A DNA stretch of 46,035 nucleotides from an uncultured Eubacterium sp. (lineage in GTDB: Bacteria > Bacillota > Clostridia > Lachnospirales > Lachnospiraceae): the NCBI GenBank assembly GCA_910586445.1, contig CAJUHV010000030.1, positions 1 to 46,035 on the forward strand, in the 5' to 3' direction. Position 1 is the first letter of the stretch; each line of letters starts with the position of its first letter. Of this stretch, positions 1 through 7,916 are shown one piece after another. The translations under genes were made by a program, and so were the position numbers. The notes beneath the pieces were generated by a model that was not told the DNA's origin, ran no database searches, and worked only from the letters and a program-made list of their open reading frames with translations.

Positions 1-590
1 AAAACCGTCCGACAGCAACTTCTATGTTTTTCGTAAAGTTAGTGCATATGGGGAAAAGCACCCTGCTGCATATGTTGGGAGGCTTGGACATGCCGACCAG
101 CGGCAGCGTATTTGTCCGGGGCAAAGAGCTTTCAAAAATGAAGGAGGAAGAGCTGGCGGTATTCCGGCGGAGGAAAATCGGTTTTATATTTCAGGCATAT
201 AATCTGGTTTCTTCGATTAATGTATGGGAAAATATCGTACTTCCGCTTGGACTGGATGAGCGGTTTGTCGATGAAAAATATATTAAGGATGTAATACATG
301 TGCTGGGGATTGAAAACCGGCTTTATCACCTGCCGAATGCACTTTCCGGCGGTCAGCAGCAGAGAGCGGCTATAGCAAGGGCGTTAGCGTCAAAGCCTGA
401 TATCGTCTTTGCAGATGAGCCGACAGGAAATCTGGATTCCCGGGCAAGCGAGGAGGTCATCACCCTGCTGAAAATGTCTGCGGAAAAATACGGGCAGACA
501 ATCGTAATGATTACACACGATGAGGAAATCGCGCAGGCAGCAGACCGGATTTTGGTTATTGAAGACGGACAGGTGGTGAGTTTTGAATGA
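1..590 (+). CDS. ABC transporter ATP-binding protein (MacB/LolD/BceA type), 5'-incomplete
   Basis: This is the ATPase of an FtsX-type ABC exporter, which would power the permease encoded next. The reading frame is open to the left edge. Seen in the protein: GKSTLLHMLGGLD (end of the P-loop), a Q-loop (GFIFQAYNLV), the signature LSGGQQQR, Walker B IVFADEPTGNLDS and the H-loop MITHDEE. The stop overlaps the permease start by four bases (ATGA), so the two are translationally coupled. Oddity: the residues before GKST read FVKLVHM rather than the expected GxSGS, so the first ~50 bases do not match an ABC ATPase. Either the left edge is a chimeric or contig-end junction, or the gene is truly truncated. 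Function is clear from family; whether this copy is intact is not. Confidence 0.85.
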   Translation, partial: NRPTATSMFFVKLVHMGKSTLLHMLGGLDMPTSGSVFVRGKELSKMKEEELAVFRRRKIGFIFQAYNLVSSINVWENIVLPLGLDERFVDEKYIKDVIHVLGIENRLYHLPNALSGGQQQRAAIARALASKPDIVFADEPTGNLDSRASEEVITLLKMSAEKYGQTIVMITHDEEIAQAADRILVIEDGQVVSFE

Positions 591-3007
591 ACACAATACG
601 GCATATTGCATGGAGCAACAATAAAAAGAATAAAACGCGCAGTGTACTGATTATTTTATCGATTTTTCTTTCGACGGCACTTTTGTCATTGATCTGTACG
701 TTTGCGTATGGACTGATAAAAATGCAGAAGCAGAATGCTGCAGCCAATTATGGCAGTCATTACGGCATGTGCCGGGCCGTTACCCAGCAGCAGCTGAGAG
801 AAATGGAGCGGCATGGTGAGTTTGCCAGGCTGGGGCTGATGGCAAGTGTGGGCATGATCAGCCATGAGGAGGCCCGGGTGAGCTTTACGATGGCTGACAA
901 AAATACGTTAGATATGTCGAATATATCTGGCAGTCTGAAAGAAGGGACATTTCCAAAAGAAGCCAGGGAAATAGCAGCGCAGCAGGAGTTTTTTGAAAGC
1001 CTCGGCTATAAAGAGGCAGCTGTCGGGGATACGGTAGAGCTTAAATACCGCAGGGACATGCAGCACAAATTTGAAAAACGCGAATTTACGATCAGCGGAA
1101 TCTTACAGCCCGCGAAGGCCGGCACCGGGAAAGCGTCTTATGCGGTATATGCATCGCAGGAGTTTTTTGATAATCAATTTGAGCCGCAGGAGCGCAGATG
1201 GTCAGTTCTTTTTCAATTAACGGACAGTGTGGAGATTACGTACGACAATGCAGAAGAAGTGATCTTTGAGATCTTAGAAAAATGCGGCGTTGATAAAAAG
1301 TATGTAATCGTAAATAACCTGTATTTAATGTGGCTGTTAGATCCGGGGTATGAGACGATTCTGACCAGTATAGTGATTGCTGCTGTTGTCATTATTTTGT
1401 CTGTCATAGTGATTTATAATATATTTCAGGTCGGAATCGTACAAAATATTAAGGAGTACGGAAAGATACGCGCATTAGGAGCGACGAAAAAACAGATGCG
1501 CAGGCTGATTCGTCTGGAAGGGATTTTTCTGGCTGCATACGGTATTCCCGCAGGCACAGCGGCAGGGTATGTTATTGCATGGGCAAGCTTTGAATGGATC
1601 ATTCAAAAAGGGAAAGAAATAGGCAGCATGGAACAGGCCGGCGTGGGTATATTTTCCGTTCCGGTTCTGCTTGGAGCAGCAGTGCTCGCGCTGTTTACTG
1701 TCCTGCTGGCACTGCGCAGGCCGATGAAAATCGTATCATCGATATCGCCGATTGAAGCGCTGCGGTATCAGGATGGGGCAGGCGGTAAAAAACAGGGAAT
1801 CCGGAAAGGAAAGGCAGCCGTTACGGTCTGGTCTTTAGCAGCTGCCAATATTTCCGGCAGCCGTAAGCGTACGGTCAGCACGATATTAACGATGGGCTTA
1901 TCTTGTGTATTGTTTGTCGTATTGGCCAATTATATTGGTAATATAGATGCAGATTATGATGCAAGGAGGCAGATCGAGCATGGCCAGTTTTTAGTCAGCC
2001 TGGACTATGCGATGAATGATAAGGCGTACCCGGAAAACAATCTGGATGAAATCTTAAAAAACAATCCGTTAAACAAAGAATTTATAGAAAAAGCCAGGGC
2101 CATCCCGGGGGTAACAGATATACAGACGCGCAATATCTTGTTTTTGACGGATACGAATGGAAGGCGGAATACGATATGTGTACTGAATGAAGAAGATTTT
2201 CAGACAAATAAAAGCTTCGGCAGCGAAATCGGTACGTTTGATTATTACGATCAAAACAGTATTTACTTTGGCTGGTCACATTTTTTAGAGGAAAATGGAT
2301 TTGCACTGGACCAGCAGGTGGCAATGGAGGTTTTTAACGGGGTAGAAAAATGTGAGCTGAACAGTATGATTAAAGGTGCTTTTGGCAGCATGGATACCGA
2401 ATGGGTTATAACGCAGGAATTATACGAGACACTGAACCTGTCAGGGCATGCGTCAGCAGGATGGGTATGGATCGACTGTGATAAGAAGGATGTCACGGAT
2501 GTGCGCAAAGAGCTGACGGCGCTGCTTGATGGGATGGAACATGTGGAAATGGACGTATTTGAAGATGTAAAAAGGAATTCTGAGTTACAGACGCTGATGA
2601 TGAGGCTGGGCTGCTATGTATTTTTAGGAATCATCGGGCTGATTGGATTTATGAATCTGGCAAATACAATGATTATTAATATAATTACAAAGAAACAGGA
2701 GTACGGTATTCTGCAGGCCGTCGGCATGACGAACAGGCAGTTAAATGCCAGCCTGCAGCTGCAGGGAATGATTTTTACGGCAGGCACGGTATTTGTAGCA
2801 CTGCTTACAGGACTGCCTGCGGGCTATGGATTATTTTTGTACTGCAAGGAAAATTCGTATTTTGGCGTAAATGTGTATCATGTGCCCGTAGTGGAGATTG
2901 TATGCATGACGGCAGCAGTGGCGCTGCTGCAGCTGATCCTGTCTTATTTATTGAGCAGAAACCTGAAAAAGGAATCGCTGGTAGAGCGGATCAGATATCA
3001 GGAATAA
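587..3007 (+). CDS. FtsX-like ABC transporter permease (BceB/MacB type)
   Basis: This is an 806-residue membrane permease paired with the preceding ATPase. The architecture is the usual FtsX/MacB arrangement: an N-terminal membrane segment (residues ~17-40), a long extracytoplasmic region, a block of three membrane segments (about 255-385), then a second TM (~430-450), a second external domain and three C-terminal TMs (about 690-790). Cytoplasmic coupling motifs are seen twice, YGKIRALGATKKQMRRL and YGILQAVGMTNRQLN, typical of the family. Such pairs commonly export or remove antimicrobial peptides, often under control of a two-component system, but none adjoins this pair within the window, so the substrate is unknown. 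The start overlaps the ATPase stop (ATGA). A strong terminator follows the gene. Confidence 0.92.
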   Translation: MNTIRHIAWSNNKKNKTRSVLIILSIFLSTALLSLICTFAYGLIKMQKQNAAANYGSHYGMCRAVTQQQLREMERHGEFARLGLMASVGMISHEEARVSFTMADKNTLDMSNISGSLKEGTFPKEAREIAAQQEFFESLGYKEAAVGDTVELKYRRDMQHKFEKREFTISGILQPAKAGTGKASYAVYASQEFFDNQFEPQERRWSVLFQLTDSVEITYDNAEEVIFEILEKCGVDKKYVIVNNLYLMWLLDPGYETILTSIVIAAVVIILSVIVIYNIFQVGIVQNIKEYGKIRALGATKKQMRRLIRLEGIFLAAYGIPAGTAAGYVIAWASFEWIIQKGKEIGSMEQAGVGIFSVPVLLGAAVLALFTVLLALRRPMKIVSSISPIEALRYQDGAGGKKQGIRKGKAAVTVWSLAAANISGSRKRTVSTILTMGLSCVLFVVLANYIGNIDADYDARRQIEHGQFLVSLDYAMNDKAYPENNLDEILKNNPLNKEFIEKARAIPGVTDIQTRNILFLTDTNGRRNTICVLNEEDFQTNKSFGSEIGTFDYYDQNSIYFGWSHFLEENGFALDQQVAMEVFNGVEKCELNSMIKGAFGSMDTEWVITQELYETLNLSGHASAGWVWIDCDKKDVTDVRKELTALLDGMEHVEMDVFEDVKRNSELQTLMMRLGCYVFLGIIGLIGFMNLANTMIINIITKKQEYGILQAVGMTNRQLNASLQLQGMIFTAGTVFVALLTGLPAGYGLFLYCKENSYFGVNVYHVPVVEIVCMTAAVALLQLILSYLLSRNLKKESLVERIRYQE

Positions 3008-3046
3008 TTTTATAGAAAAAAATTGTTATTTCTGCCGTCAGGTGAT

Positions 3047-3092
3047 ACAATGTACCTGCCTGCTTTAAAGCGGGCAGGTACATTGTTTTTTG
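3047..3092 (+). terminator. Rho-independent terminator after the ABC exporter
   Basis: There is a perfect 14-bp stem (3047-3060 with 3073-3086; half-site ACAATGTACCTGCC) with a loop that is itself self-complementary (GCTTT/AAAGC), followed by a run of T. It closes the ABC ATPase-permease unit. Confidence 0.92.
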
Positions 3093-3111
3093 TAAGAAGG
3101 GGGAGCAGGAC

Positions 3112-3327
3112 ATGTTATTTCAGAAAAAGAAGCAGCAGAAATTGGAATATGACCGTGAAAATCAAAAGCCTGTTTTAAGGTGCAGCATATGCAATGGCGA
3201 GCAGGTAGCAGGCTTGAAAGATCTGCGGTCTGGCAGGTTTCACGAGGTGATGTTTGTACGTGATGAAAAAGAAGTAAAGGAATTTATGGAAATGTGCGGG
3301 ATTAGTGAGATTACAAAGGAATATTAA
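3112..3327 (+). CDS. Small conserved-looking hypothetical protein
   Basis: A 71-residue basic-then-acidic protein, preceded by a good ribosome binding site (GGGGGAG, 3101-3107). I do not recognise a named domain. The N-terminus is lysine/glutamine-rich (MLFQKKKQQK), followed by a CSIC pair (two Cys) in RCSICNGEQVAG and a C-terminal acidic segment ending in ITKEY. No signal peptide or membrane segment. It starts directly after the terminator of the ABC exporter, so it may be transcribed from read-through or from a local promoter I could not define. The clean ribosome binding site and codon pattern make it likely real; the function is unknown. Confidence 0.65.
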   Translation: MLFQKKKQQKLEYDRENQKPVLRCSICNGEQVAGLKDLRSGRFHEVMFVRDEKEVKEFMEMCGISEITKEY

Positions 3328-3850
3328 GGCAGTCGGCGTGTTTGTCAACGTATTTTTTCATGCACATAACGGTTCTTTCTTGTAATTTGTCTGCGGATAT
3401 GCTATATTATCAGACGAACGGTATTCTAACTATATCGGTTGGAAAGGTGCGCTGCACTGAGTAGAATCAGGTATATGCAGGTTAATAGAAACTGTATCAA
3501 AATGGACTGGCTGAGGCAGTTCCTGGCAGGTGCTGTTGTATAGAAAGCCATATTATAATTATTTATATAATTATATACATGCGATGCGCCGGCAGGCAGG
3601 CACTTCTATGAAGGCTTGACCAGTGTTTGGGCGGTATTGATGGCTGGCAGATGTCAGGTTTTGTTAAATGTCTATTTTATTTTTGAATTTAAATATGCCG
3701 TACTTGCAGCATGCATTACATCATCTTGAGGCATATGATCATTTCGTTCATTTTAAAAATCACAGCTGTTTTGTGCGGCTTGATTTATCCAATGTTACCG
3801 TTCAGTAACAGGTTTTCATTTTTATATTTTTAGAAGGGAAAAATTGGATT
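3328..3850. other. 523-bp gene-free region: promoter and long leader of panBCD
   Basis: No convincing gene. It holds a near-consensus promoter (3380-3408) and then about 435 nt of potential leader before panB. Possible secondary structure: ATTCTA/TAGAAT enclosing a GTGC-GCT-GCAC hairpin (about 3422-3467); a hairpin around GGACTG/CAGTTCC (about 3505-3525); an AT-rich hairpin with half-site TATAATTAT (about 3552-3577); and TGTTAC/GTAACA (3793-3810) shortly before the ribosome binding site. A 37-codon open stretch ends at a TAG near 3540 but has no supporting start signal. Confidence 0.5.
3380..3408 (+). promoter_or_regulatory. Sigma-A promoter candidate for panBCD
   Basis: TTGTAA (3380-3385), 17-bp spacer, TATATT (3403-3408). 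It predicts a transcript with a ~435-nt untranslated leader before panB. Confidence 0.6.
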
Positions 3851-4678
3851 ATGAAGAACACATCGGTTACATTTAAGGAGGCAAAGGCGAAGGGGCAGAA
3901 GCTGACCATGCTGACTGCATATGATTACACGACTGCGAAGCTGATCGATGAAGCGGGCATTGACGCGATCTTGGTAGGAGATTCACTCGGCATGGTGATG
4001 CTGGGATATGAAGATACGCTGTCTGTGACAATGGAGGATATGATCCATCATAGTGCAGCAGTGGCAAGGGGTGCAAAAAACGCGCTGATTATTGCGGACA
4101 TGCCGTTTATGTCCTATCAGTCCAGCGTATACGATGCGGTTGTAAATGCAGGACGCCTTATGAAAGAGGGGCGTGCACAGGCGGTGAAGCTAGAGGGCGG
4201 ACTGGAAGTATGCGAGCATATCCGCGCGATTGTCAGGGCGTCGATTCCGGTCTGCGGACATATCGGACTTACACCGCAGTCTGTAAATGCATTTGGCGGC
4301 TTTAAGGTACAGGGCAAGGGAGAAGAAGCTGCCCAGCGTATTTTAAATGAGGCGCGTGCGATTGAAGAGGCGGGTGCGTTTGCAGTCGTATTGGAATGCG
4401 TGCCGCAGGCGCTGGCTGCAAAGATTACACAGAGCATTCATATACCGACAATCGGCATCGGTGCAGGTGCAGGCTGCGACGGCCAGGTGCTTGTATATCA
4501 GGACATGCTGGCAATGTACGCAGATATGGCACCAAAGTTTGTAAAGCAGTTCGCACAGGTCGGCAGTCAGATGAAAGAGGCTTTTGCAGCTTATAAGCAG
4601 GAAGTGTCCGACGGAACATTCCCGTCTGCCGAGCATACTTTTAAAATGGACGAGACAGTTATAGACAAGCTATATTAA
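3851..4678 (+). CDS. panB: 3-methyl-2-oxobutanoate hydroxymethyltransferase
   Basis: This enzyme catalyses the first committed step of pantothenate synthesis: it adds a hydroxymethyl group from 5,10-methylene-tetrahydrofolate to alpha-ketoisovalerate, giving ketopantoate. The 275-residue protein has the family's TIM-barrel signatures: TAYDYTTAKLIDEAGID, LVGDSLGMVMLGYEDTLSVT with the metal-binding DS pair, ADMPFMSY, VKLEGG, CGHIGLTPQSVNAFGGFKVQGK and GIGAGAGCDGQVLV. Length is normal. The start has an AGAAGGG ribosome binding site. It is followed in order by panC and panD, so this is one biosynthetic operon. Its last codons (AAGCTATATTAA) are the first unit of the tandem repeat that fills the panB-panC gap. 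Confidence 0.97.
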   Translation: MKNTSVTFKEAKAKGQKLTMLTAYDYTTAKLIDEAGIDAILVGDSLGMVMLGYEDTLSVTMEDMIHHSAAVARGAKNALIIADMPFMSYQSSVYDAVVNAGRLMKEGRAQAVKLEGGLEVCEHIRAIVRASIPVCGHIGLTPQSVNAFGGFKVQGKGEEAAQRILNEARAIEEAGAFAVVLECVPQALAAKITQSIHIPTIGIGAGAGCDGQVLVYQDMLAMYADMAPKFVKQFAQVGSQMKEAFAAYKQEVSDGTFPSAEHTFKMDETVIDKLY

Positions 4679-4765
4679 AAAGCTTATATGAAAAAGTTAT
4701 ATGAAAGAGCTATATGAAAAAGCTGTATAAAAAGCTATATGAAAAAACTGTATGAAAGCTGTTTA
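4665..4765 (+). repeat. Degenerate 12-14 bp tandem repeat between panB and panC
   Basis: Seven or so imperfect copies related to AAGCTATATGAAA run head to tail from the last codons of panB through the intergenic gap. Variants include AAGTTATATGAAA, AAGCTGTATAAA and AAACTGTATG. The stop codon of panB lies inside the first unit. Confidence 0.8.
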
Positions 4766-4803
4766 ATAATGAAGCTGGCAGCATTTATAAAAGGAGAAAA
4801 AAC

Positions 4804-5649
4804 GTGGAGATATGTAGTAAAATAGAAGCGGTCAGACAGCGCGTGCGCGAATGGAAAAAGGCCGGCCTTACGATAGGCTTTGTACCGACAATGGGTTATC
4901 TGCATGAAGGCCATAAAAGCCTGATCGATGCAGCCAGACAGGACAATGACCGCGTAGTAGTCAGCATTTTTGTAAATCCAATGCAGTTTGGGCCGAACGA
5001 AGATCTGGCCAGCTATCCAAGGGATCTAAAAAAAGATGCCGGGCTGTGTGAGGCGGCAGGTGTTGATTTGATTTTTAACCCGCAGCCGGAAGAAATGTAT
5101 GCACCGGATTTTGCTTCTTATGTGGATATGGACGGGCTGACGGCACAGCTGTGTGGAAAAAGCCGTCCAGGACATTTTCGCGGCGTGCAGACCGTTGTAT
5201 TAAAGCTGTTTCATATCGTAACTCCAGAACGTGCATACTTTGGCCAAAAAGATGCGCAGCAGCTGGCAGTCATAAAGCGCATGGTCAGGGATTTAAATGT
5301 AGATATAGAAATTATCGGCTGTCCGATTGTGCGTGAAGAAGACGGGCTTGCTAAAAGCTCCAGAAATACGTATCTAAATGAGGCGGAGCGGAAAGCGGCA
5401 CTTGTGCTCAGCCGCAGCCTGAAGGCGGGCAGGGAGCTTTTGGAATCAGGTGAGACAAAGGCAGCGGCAATCCGGCAGGCTGTTATACAGGAAATCGAAA
5501 AAGAACCGCTTGCAAAAATAGATTATGTGGAAATCGTAGATTTTGATACGATTACTCCGGTAGATGAAGTGAACGGCTCTATACTGGCTGCGATTGCTGT
5601 ATATATTGGAAAGACCAGGCTGATTGATAATTTTATCGTAGAAAAATAA
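4804..5649 (+). CDS. panC: Pantoate--beta-alanine ligase (pantothenate synthetase)
   Basis: It joins pantoate to beta-alanine using ATP, through a pantoyl-adenylate. The 281-residue protein is of normal length and shows PTMGYLHEGHKSLI (HxGH nucleotide-binding motif), FVNPMQFGPNEDLASYPRD, GKSRPGHFRGVQTVV, YFGQKDAQQLAVIKRM and KSSRNTYL (the KMSKS-equivalent KSSRN). The start is GTG at 4804, chosen because an AAAGGAG site lies 7 bases upstream and no better start exists. It sits between panB (after the repeat-filled gap) and panD (10 bases downstream). Confidence 0.97.
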   Translation: MEICSKIEAVRQRVREWKKAGLTIGFVPTMGYLHEGHKSLIDAARQDNDRVVVSIFVNPMQFGPNEDLASYPRDLKKDAGLCEAAGVDLIFNPQPEEMYAPDFASYVDMDGLTAQLCGKSRPGHFRGVQTVVLKLFHIVTPERAYFGQKDAQQLAVIKRMVRDLNVDIEIIGCPIVREEDGLAKSSRNTYLNEAERKAALVLSRSLKAGRELLESGETKAAAIRQAVIQEIEKEPLAKIDYVEIVDFDTITPVDEVNGSILAAIAVYIGKTRLIDNFIVEK

Positions 5650-5659
5650 GGAGGATTTT

Positions 5660-6070
5660 ATGAATCTTACGATGCTGAAAGGAAAAATTCACCGTGCAGT
5701 CGTCAAGCAGGCTGAGTTAAATTATGTCGGCAGTATTACGGTAGATACAGAGCTGTTGGAGGCCGCAGGAATCCTCGAATATGAGATGGTGCAGGTTGTA
5801 GATGTAGAAAATGGGAGCCGCTTTGAGACATATACGATAGCGGGAGAGGCGGGTTCCGGCATGATCTGCCTAAACGGCGCAGCAGCCAGACAGGCAGCGG
5901 TTGGCGATCATGTGATCCTGATGAGTTATGCGCAGATGACGCCGGAAGAAGCAAAAGAACATAAGCCGAAAGTAGTTTTTGTAGATGAAAATAATAAAAT
6001 TGCCCGGCTGACCAATTATGAGAAATATGGAAAGCTGACAAATGATTTTGTGCAGTCGGCGGATCATTAA
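5660..6070 (+). CDS. panD: Aspartate 1-decarboxylase
   Basis: It makes beta-alanine from L-aspartate, supplying the second substrate of PanC. The 136-residue proenzyme carries the self-cleavage site YVGSITVD (cleavage between Gly24 and Ser25, giving the pyruvoyl group), followed by the conserved NGAAARQAAVGDHVI and EEAKEHKPKVVFVDENN segments. There is an AAGGAGG ribosome binding site just after the panC stop. With panB and panC it gives a complete route from ketoisovalerate and aspartate to pantothenate, except for ketopantoate reductase (panE or ilvC), which is not in this window. Confidence 0.97.
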   Translation: MNLTMLKGKIHRAVVKQAELNYVGSITVDTELLEAAGILEYEMVQVVDVENGSRFETYTIAGEAGSGMICLNGAAARQAAVGDHVILMSYAQMTPEEAKEHKPKVVFVDENNKIARLTNYEKYGKLTNDFVQSADH

Positions 6071-6097
6071 GCAGCAGTAAATAAAGATAGTCAATAG

Positions 6098-6136
6098 AAA
6101 ACAAGCTATGTAAAACAATCTATATAAAACAAATAA
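6098..6136 (+). repeat. Short tandem repeat downstream of panD
   Basis: Two and a half copies of a 14-bp unit (AAAACAAGCTATGT, then AAAACAATCTATAT, then AAAACAAATA). The core CAAGCTATAT resembles the panB-panC repeat. Confidence 0.65.
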
Positions 6137-6172
6137 AAAATTTAAAGCGAAAACATGTTTCAAAACAGAGCA

Positions 6173-6217
6173 CGCTCCAGAGGGCAGAAGCGGATGCTTA
6201 TTGTACTCTGGAGCGCG
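6173..6217. terminator. Hairpin between convergent panD and psiE-like genes
   Basis: A 10-bp perfect stem (half-site CGCTCCAGAG, 6173-6182; partner ends at 6215) with an inner AAGC/GCTT stem, followed by CGTTTAATAATTT. It probably acts as a terminator of panBCD; the T-tract is weak. Confidence 0.6.
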
Positions 6218-6275
6218 TTTAATAATTTCTGACAACTGAAAGTTCACGCAGCGTGTTTATTATTGTTTTTTTGTT

Positions 6276-6716
6276 TTAATCTTTATGCTTTGAAAAAGGC
6301 TTTACAAGTGACGCCTGTTCTGTTTTGTCTTTTTTAAAAGATCCATGCAGGTATTTGCGCAGCAGGCATAAAATTGCTATGCTGATTACCGATACAAAGT
6401 CTTCATAAGGCGTAGTTTCGCCTACGATCATATGCCGTGCGACCAGAAATATGAGTACTTGAATTACGTTGTCTGCATTCGGCCGGCAGAGCATTTCTAA
6501 AAATTCTATACCAATGACTATAATAAAGATCTCTTCCAGATAATGCCGGAATACGGATATATCTTTCAGGAGAGCTGCAAATGTAGCGGAATCATTTTTT
6601 AATAAGCTTAAAATAGATATGACGAGGCCGCATAATACAAAAAAAGCTGCAACCAGCTCAAGAATTTCACAAAAGTGCTGCAAAAATGTTTTTATCTTAT
6701 GCATATATTTTTCCAT
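6276..6716 (-). CDS. PsiE-like (phosphate-starvation-inducible E family) membrane protein
   Basis: A 146-residue integral membrane protein with about four hydrophobic segments (residues ~17-40, 57-72, 82-100, 106-122). The segment IIVIGIEFLEMLCRPNADNVIQVLIFLVARHMIV matches in layout the PsiE family (helix with an E-rich turn, then a VR/AR-x-x-IV motif); family assignment is from this pattern and length. Its biochemical role is unknown even in well-studied species. The start follows a GGAGGCG ribosome binding site. It is transcribed away from the hemolysin-III gene and towards panD. The C-terminus is basic and ends in FSKHKD. Confidence 0.7.
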   Translation of the reverse strand: MEKYMHKIKTFLQHFCEILELVAAFFVLCGLVISILSLLKNDSATFAALLKDISVFRHYLEEIFIIVIGIEFLEMLCRPNADNVIQVLIFLVARHMIVGETTPYEDFVSVISIAILCLLRKYLHGSFKKDKTEQASLVKPFSKHKD

Positions 6717-6808
6717 AACGCCTCCGTTTTCTTTGTTCTGTGTTTATAGAGCCTGTGGTATTTCCGTAAACAGAAAGCAGGCTGTATAACGGAATAACTT
6801 ATATATAG

Positions 6809-6838
6809 AATATAAAATGTATAACATGCTTTTGTCAA
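6809..6838 (-). promoter_or_regulatory. Promoter of the PsiE-like gene
   Basis: On the minus strand: perfect -35 TTGACA (6838-6833), 18-bp spacer, -10 TATATT (6814-6809). The start codon lies about 90 bases further on. Confidence 0.7.
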
Positions 6839-6955
6839 TAGTTTTGTTGGAAATGCGCAAAAATTCCTGCATGCAATGAGTTTTTCTGAACAAATGGTGT
6901 ACATTTATCAGTATTAAGGTCTTTGCATAAATTATTCATTTATATGTGAACTGAC

Positions 6956-6984
6956 TTGACAAACCTGGCTTTTGGGAATAAAAT
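6956..6984 (+). promoter_or_regulatory. Promoter of the hemolysin-III gene
   Basis: Perfect -35 TTGACA (6956-6961), 17-bp spacer, -10 TAAAAT (6979-6984). Confidence 0.75.
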
Positions 6985-7167
6985 ACATAGTAATCAATAC
7001 TACATAATAATATATTGAATATCACATAATATAGAAAACATACTCTTAAAAGATTCTGTACGGCATAAGCAGACTGCAACAGATTAATAAGCGTTTGGTC
7101 ACGACATAAGCTGTAAGCTGCATAGTATAAAAAGTAACAATATAAATCCATATAAGGAGGAATCATT

Positions 7168-7818
7168 ATGGAAATAACAATTCGAGAACCTGGAAGTGCA
7201 ATCACACATTTTATCGGAATGATGCTGTCAGTATTTGCTTCTGTACCGCTGCTGGTCAAAGCCGGTGTTTCTTCCGGGAGCATGTGTTTTATGGCAATGG
7301 TCGTATTTATGTGCAGTATGATTATGCTGTATGGGGCAAGCGCAATGTATCATTCTGTTATAGTGCCGGATAAAATATTAAAGATTTTTCGAAAGCTGGA
7401 TCATATGATGATCTTTGTGCTGATCGCGGGCTCCTATACGCCGGTCTGCCTGATCGTATTGGGCGGAAGGCAGGGCTATACGCTGCTGGCTGTTGTATGG
7501 GGGATTGCCGTCGTTGGAATAGCAGTAAAGGCTGTGTGGATTACGTGTCCGAAATGGTTTTCTTCTGTGATCTATATTGCAATGGGCTGGGTCTGCGTGG
7601 CAGTATTTGGCACCCTGCTGCATACGCTGCCGATACAGGCTTTCCTGTGGCTGCTTGCCGGCGGAATTATTTATACAGCCGGCGGAATTATCTATGCGTT
7701 AAAGCTGCCGATCTTTAACCAGAGGCACAAATATTTTGGCTCTCATGAAATCTTTCATTTGTTTGTTATGGCCGGAAGTATCTGCCACTTTATATTTATG
7801 TATCAATATGTAGCATAA
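7168..7818 (+). CDS. Hemolysin III / PAQR-family membrane protein
   Basis: A 216-residue protein with seven predicted membrane segments. It has the HlyIII/YqfA-family metal-site pattern: SAMYHS in the second helix region, KLDHMMIFVLIAGSYTP, and SHEIFHLFVMAGSICHF near the C-terminus; the His residues and the Asp of LDH are the presumed zinc ligands of PAQR-type hydrolases. The family name comes from a Bacillus cereus protein with haemolytic activity when overexpressed; the normal role is probably in membrane lipid or fluidity sensing. The start is at an AAGGAGG site 8 bases upstream. Monocistronic, from the promoter at 6956-6984. Confidence 0.92.
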   Translation: MEITIREPGSAITHFIGMMLSVFASVPLLVKAGVSSGSMCFMAMVVFMCSMIMLYGASAMYHSVIVPDKILKIFRKLDHMMIFVLIAGSYTPVCLIVLGGRQGYTLLAVVWGIAVVGIAVKAVWITCPKWFSSVIYIAMGWVCVAVFGTLLHTLPIQAFLWLLAGGIIYTAGGIIYALKLPIFNQRHKYFGSHEIFHLFVMAGSICHFIFMYQYVA

Positions 7819-7861
7819 AATAAAACAGCAAAAATTTTGCGCTGCCCTATATGACTTTTGC

Positions 7862-7901
7862 TTCAATATGTGCTATAGTATTCAGTATAATAATTATACT
7901 G
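7862..7901 (+). promoter_or_regulatory. Promoter with overlapping 19-bp palindrome before the TraX-like gene
   Basis: -35 TTCAAT (7862-7867), 18-bp spacer, -10 TATAAT (7886-7891). A perfect palindrome, half-sites CAGTATAAT and ATTATACTG around a single A (7883-7901), covers the -10 and the start point, the position expected of a repressor operator. Which protein binds is unknown. Confidence 0.5.
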
Positions 7902-7916
7902 ATATGAGGTGGAACT

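Larger units (their letters stand above)
6717..7167. other. 451-bp intergenic region with divergent promoters
   Basis: It contains two near-consensus promoters facing away from each other (6809-6838 on minus for the PsiE-like gene, 6956-6984 on plus for the hemolysin-III gene). The rest is AT-rich with no recognised gene or RNA. The plus-strand leader is about 175 nt. Confidence 0.6.

Noticed and set aside
3430..3543. 37-codon frame ending LRQFLAGAVV before a TAG in the panB leader
   Set aside because: Open stretch without a clear start or ribosome binding site; could be chance. Kept as leader only.
4117..4437. Long minus-strand frames inside panB and the ribosomal genes
   Set aside because: Shadows of strongly conserved plus-strand genes, with no ribosome binding sites.
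6968..6983. GGCTTTTGGGAATAA shared with 45989-46003
   Set aside because: A single 15-base match in 46 kb is about what chance allows; the flanks do not match, so no repeat family is supported.
7822..7845. GCAAAA/TTTTGC near the end of the hemolysin-III gene as a terminator
   Set aside because: Palindrome with almost no loop and AT-rich stem, too weak to claim.
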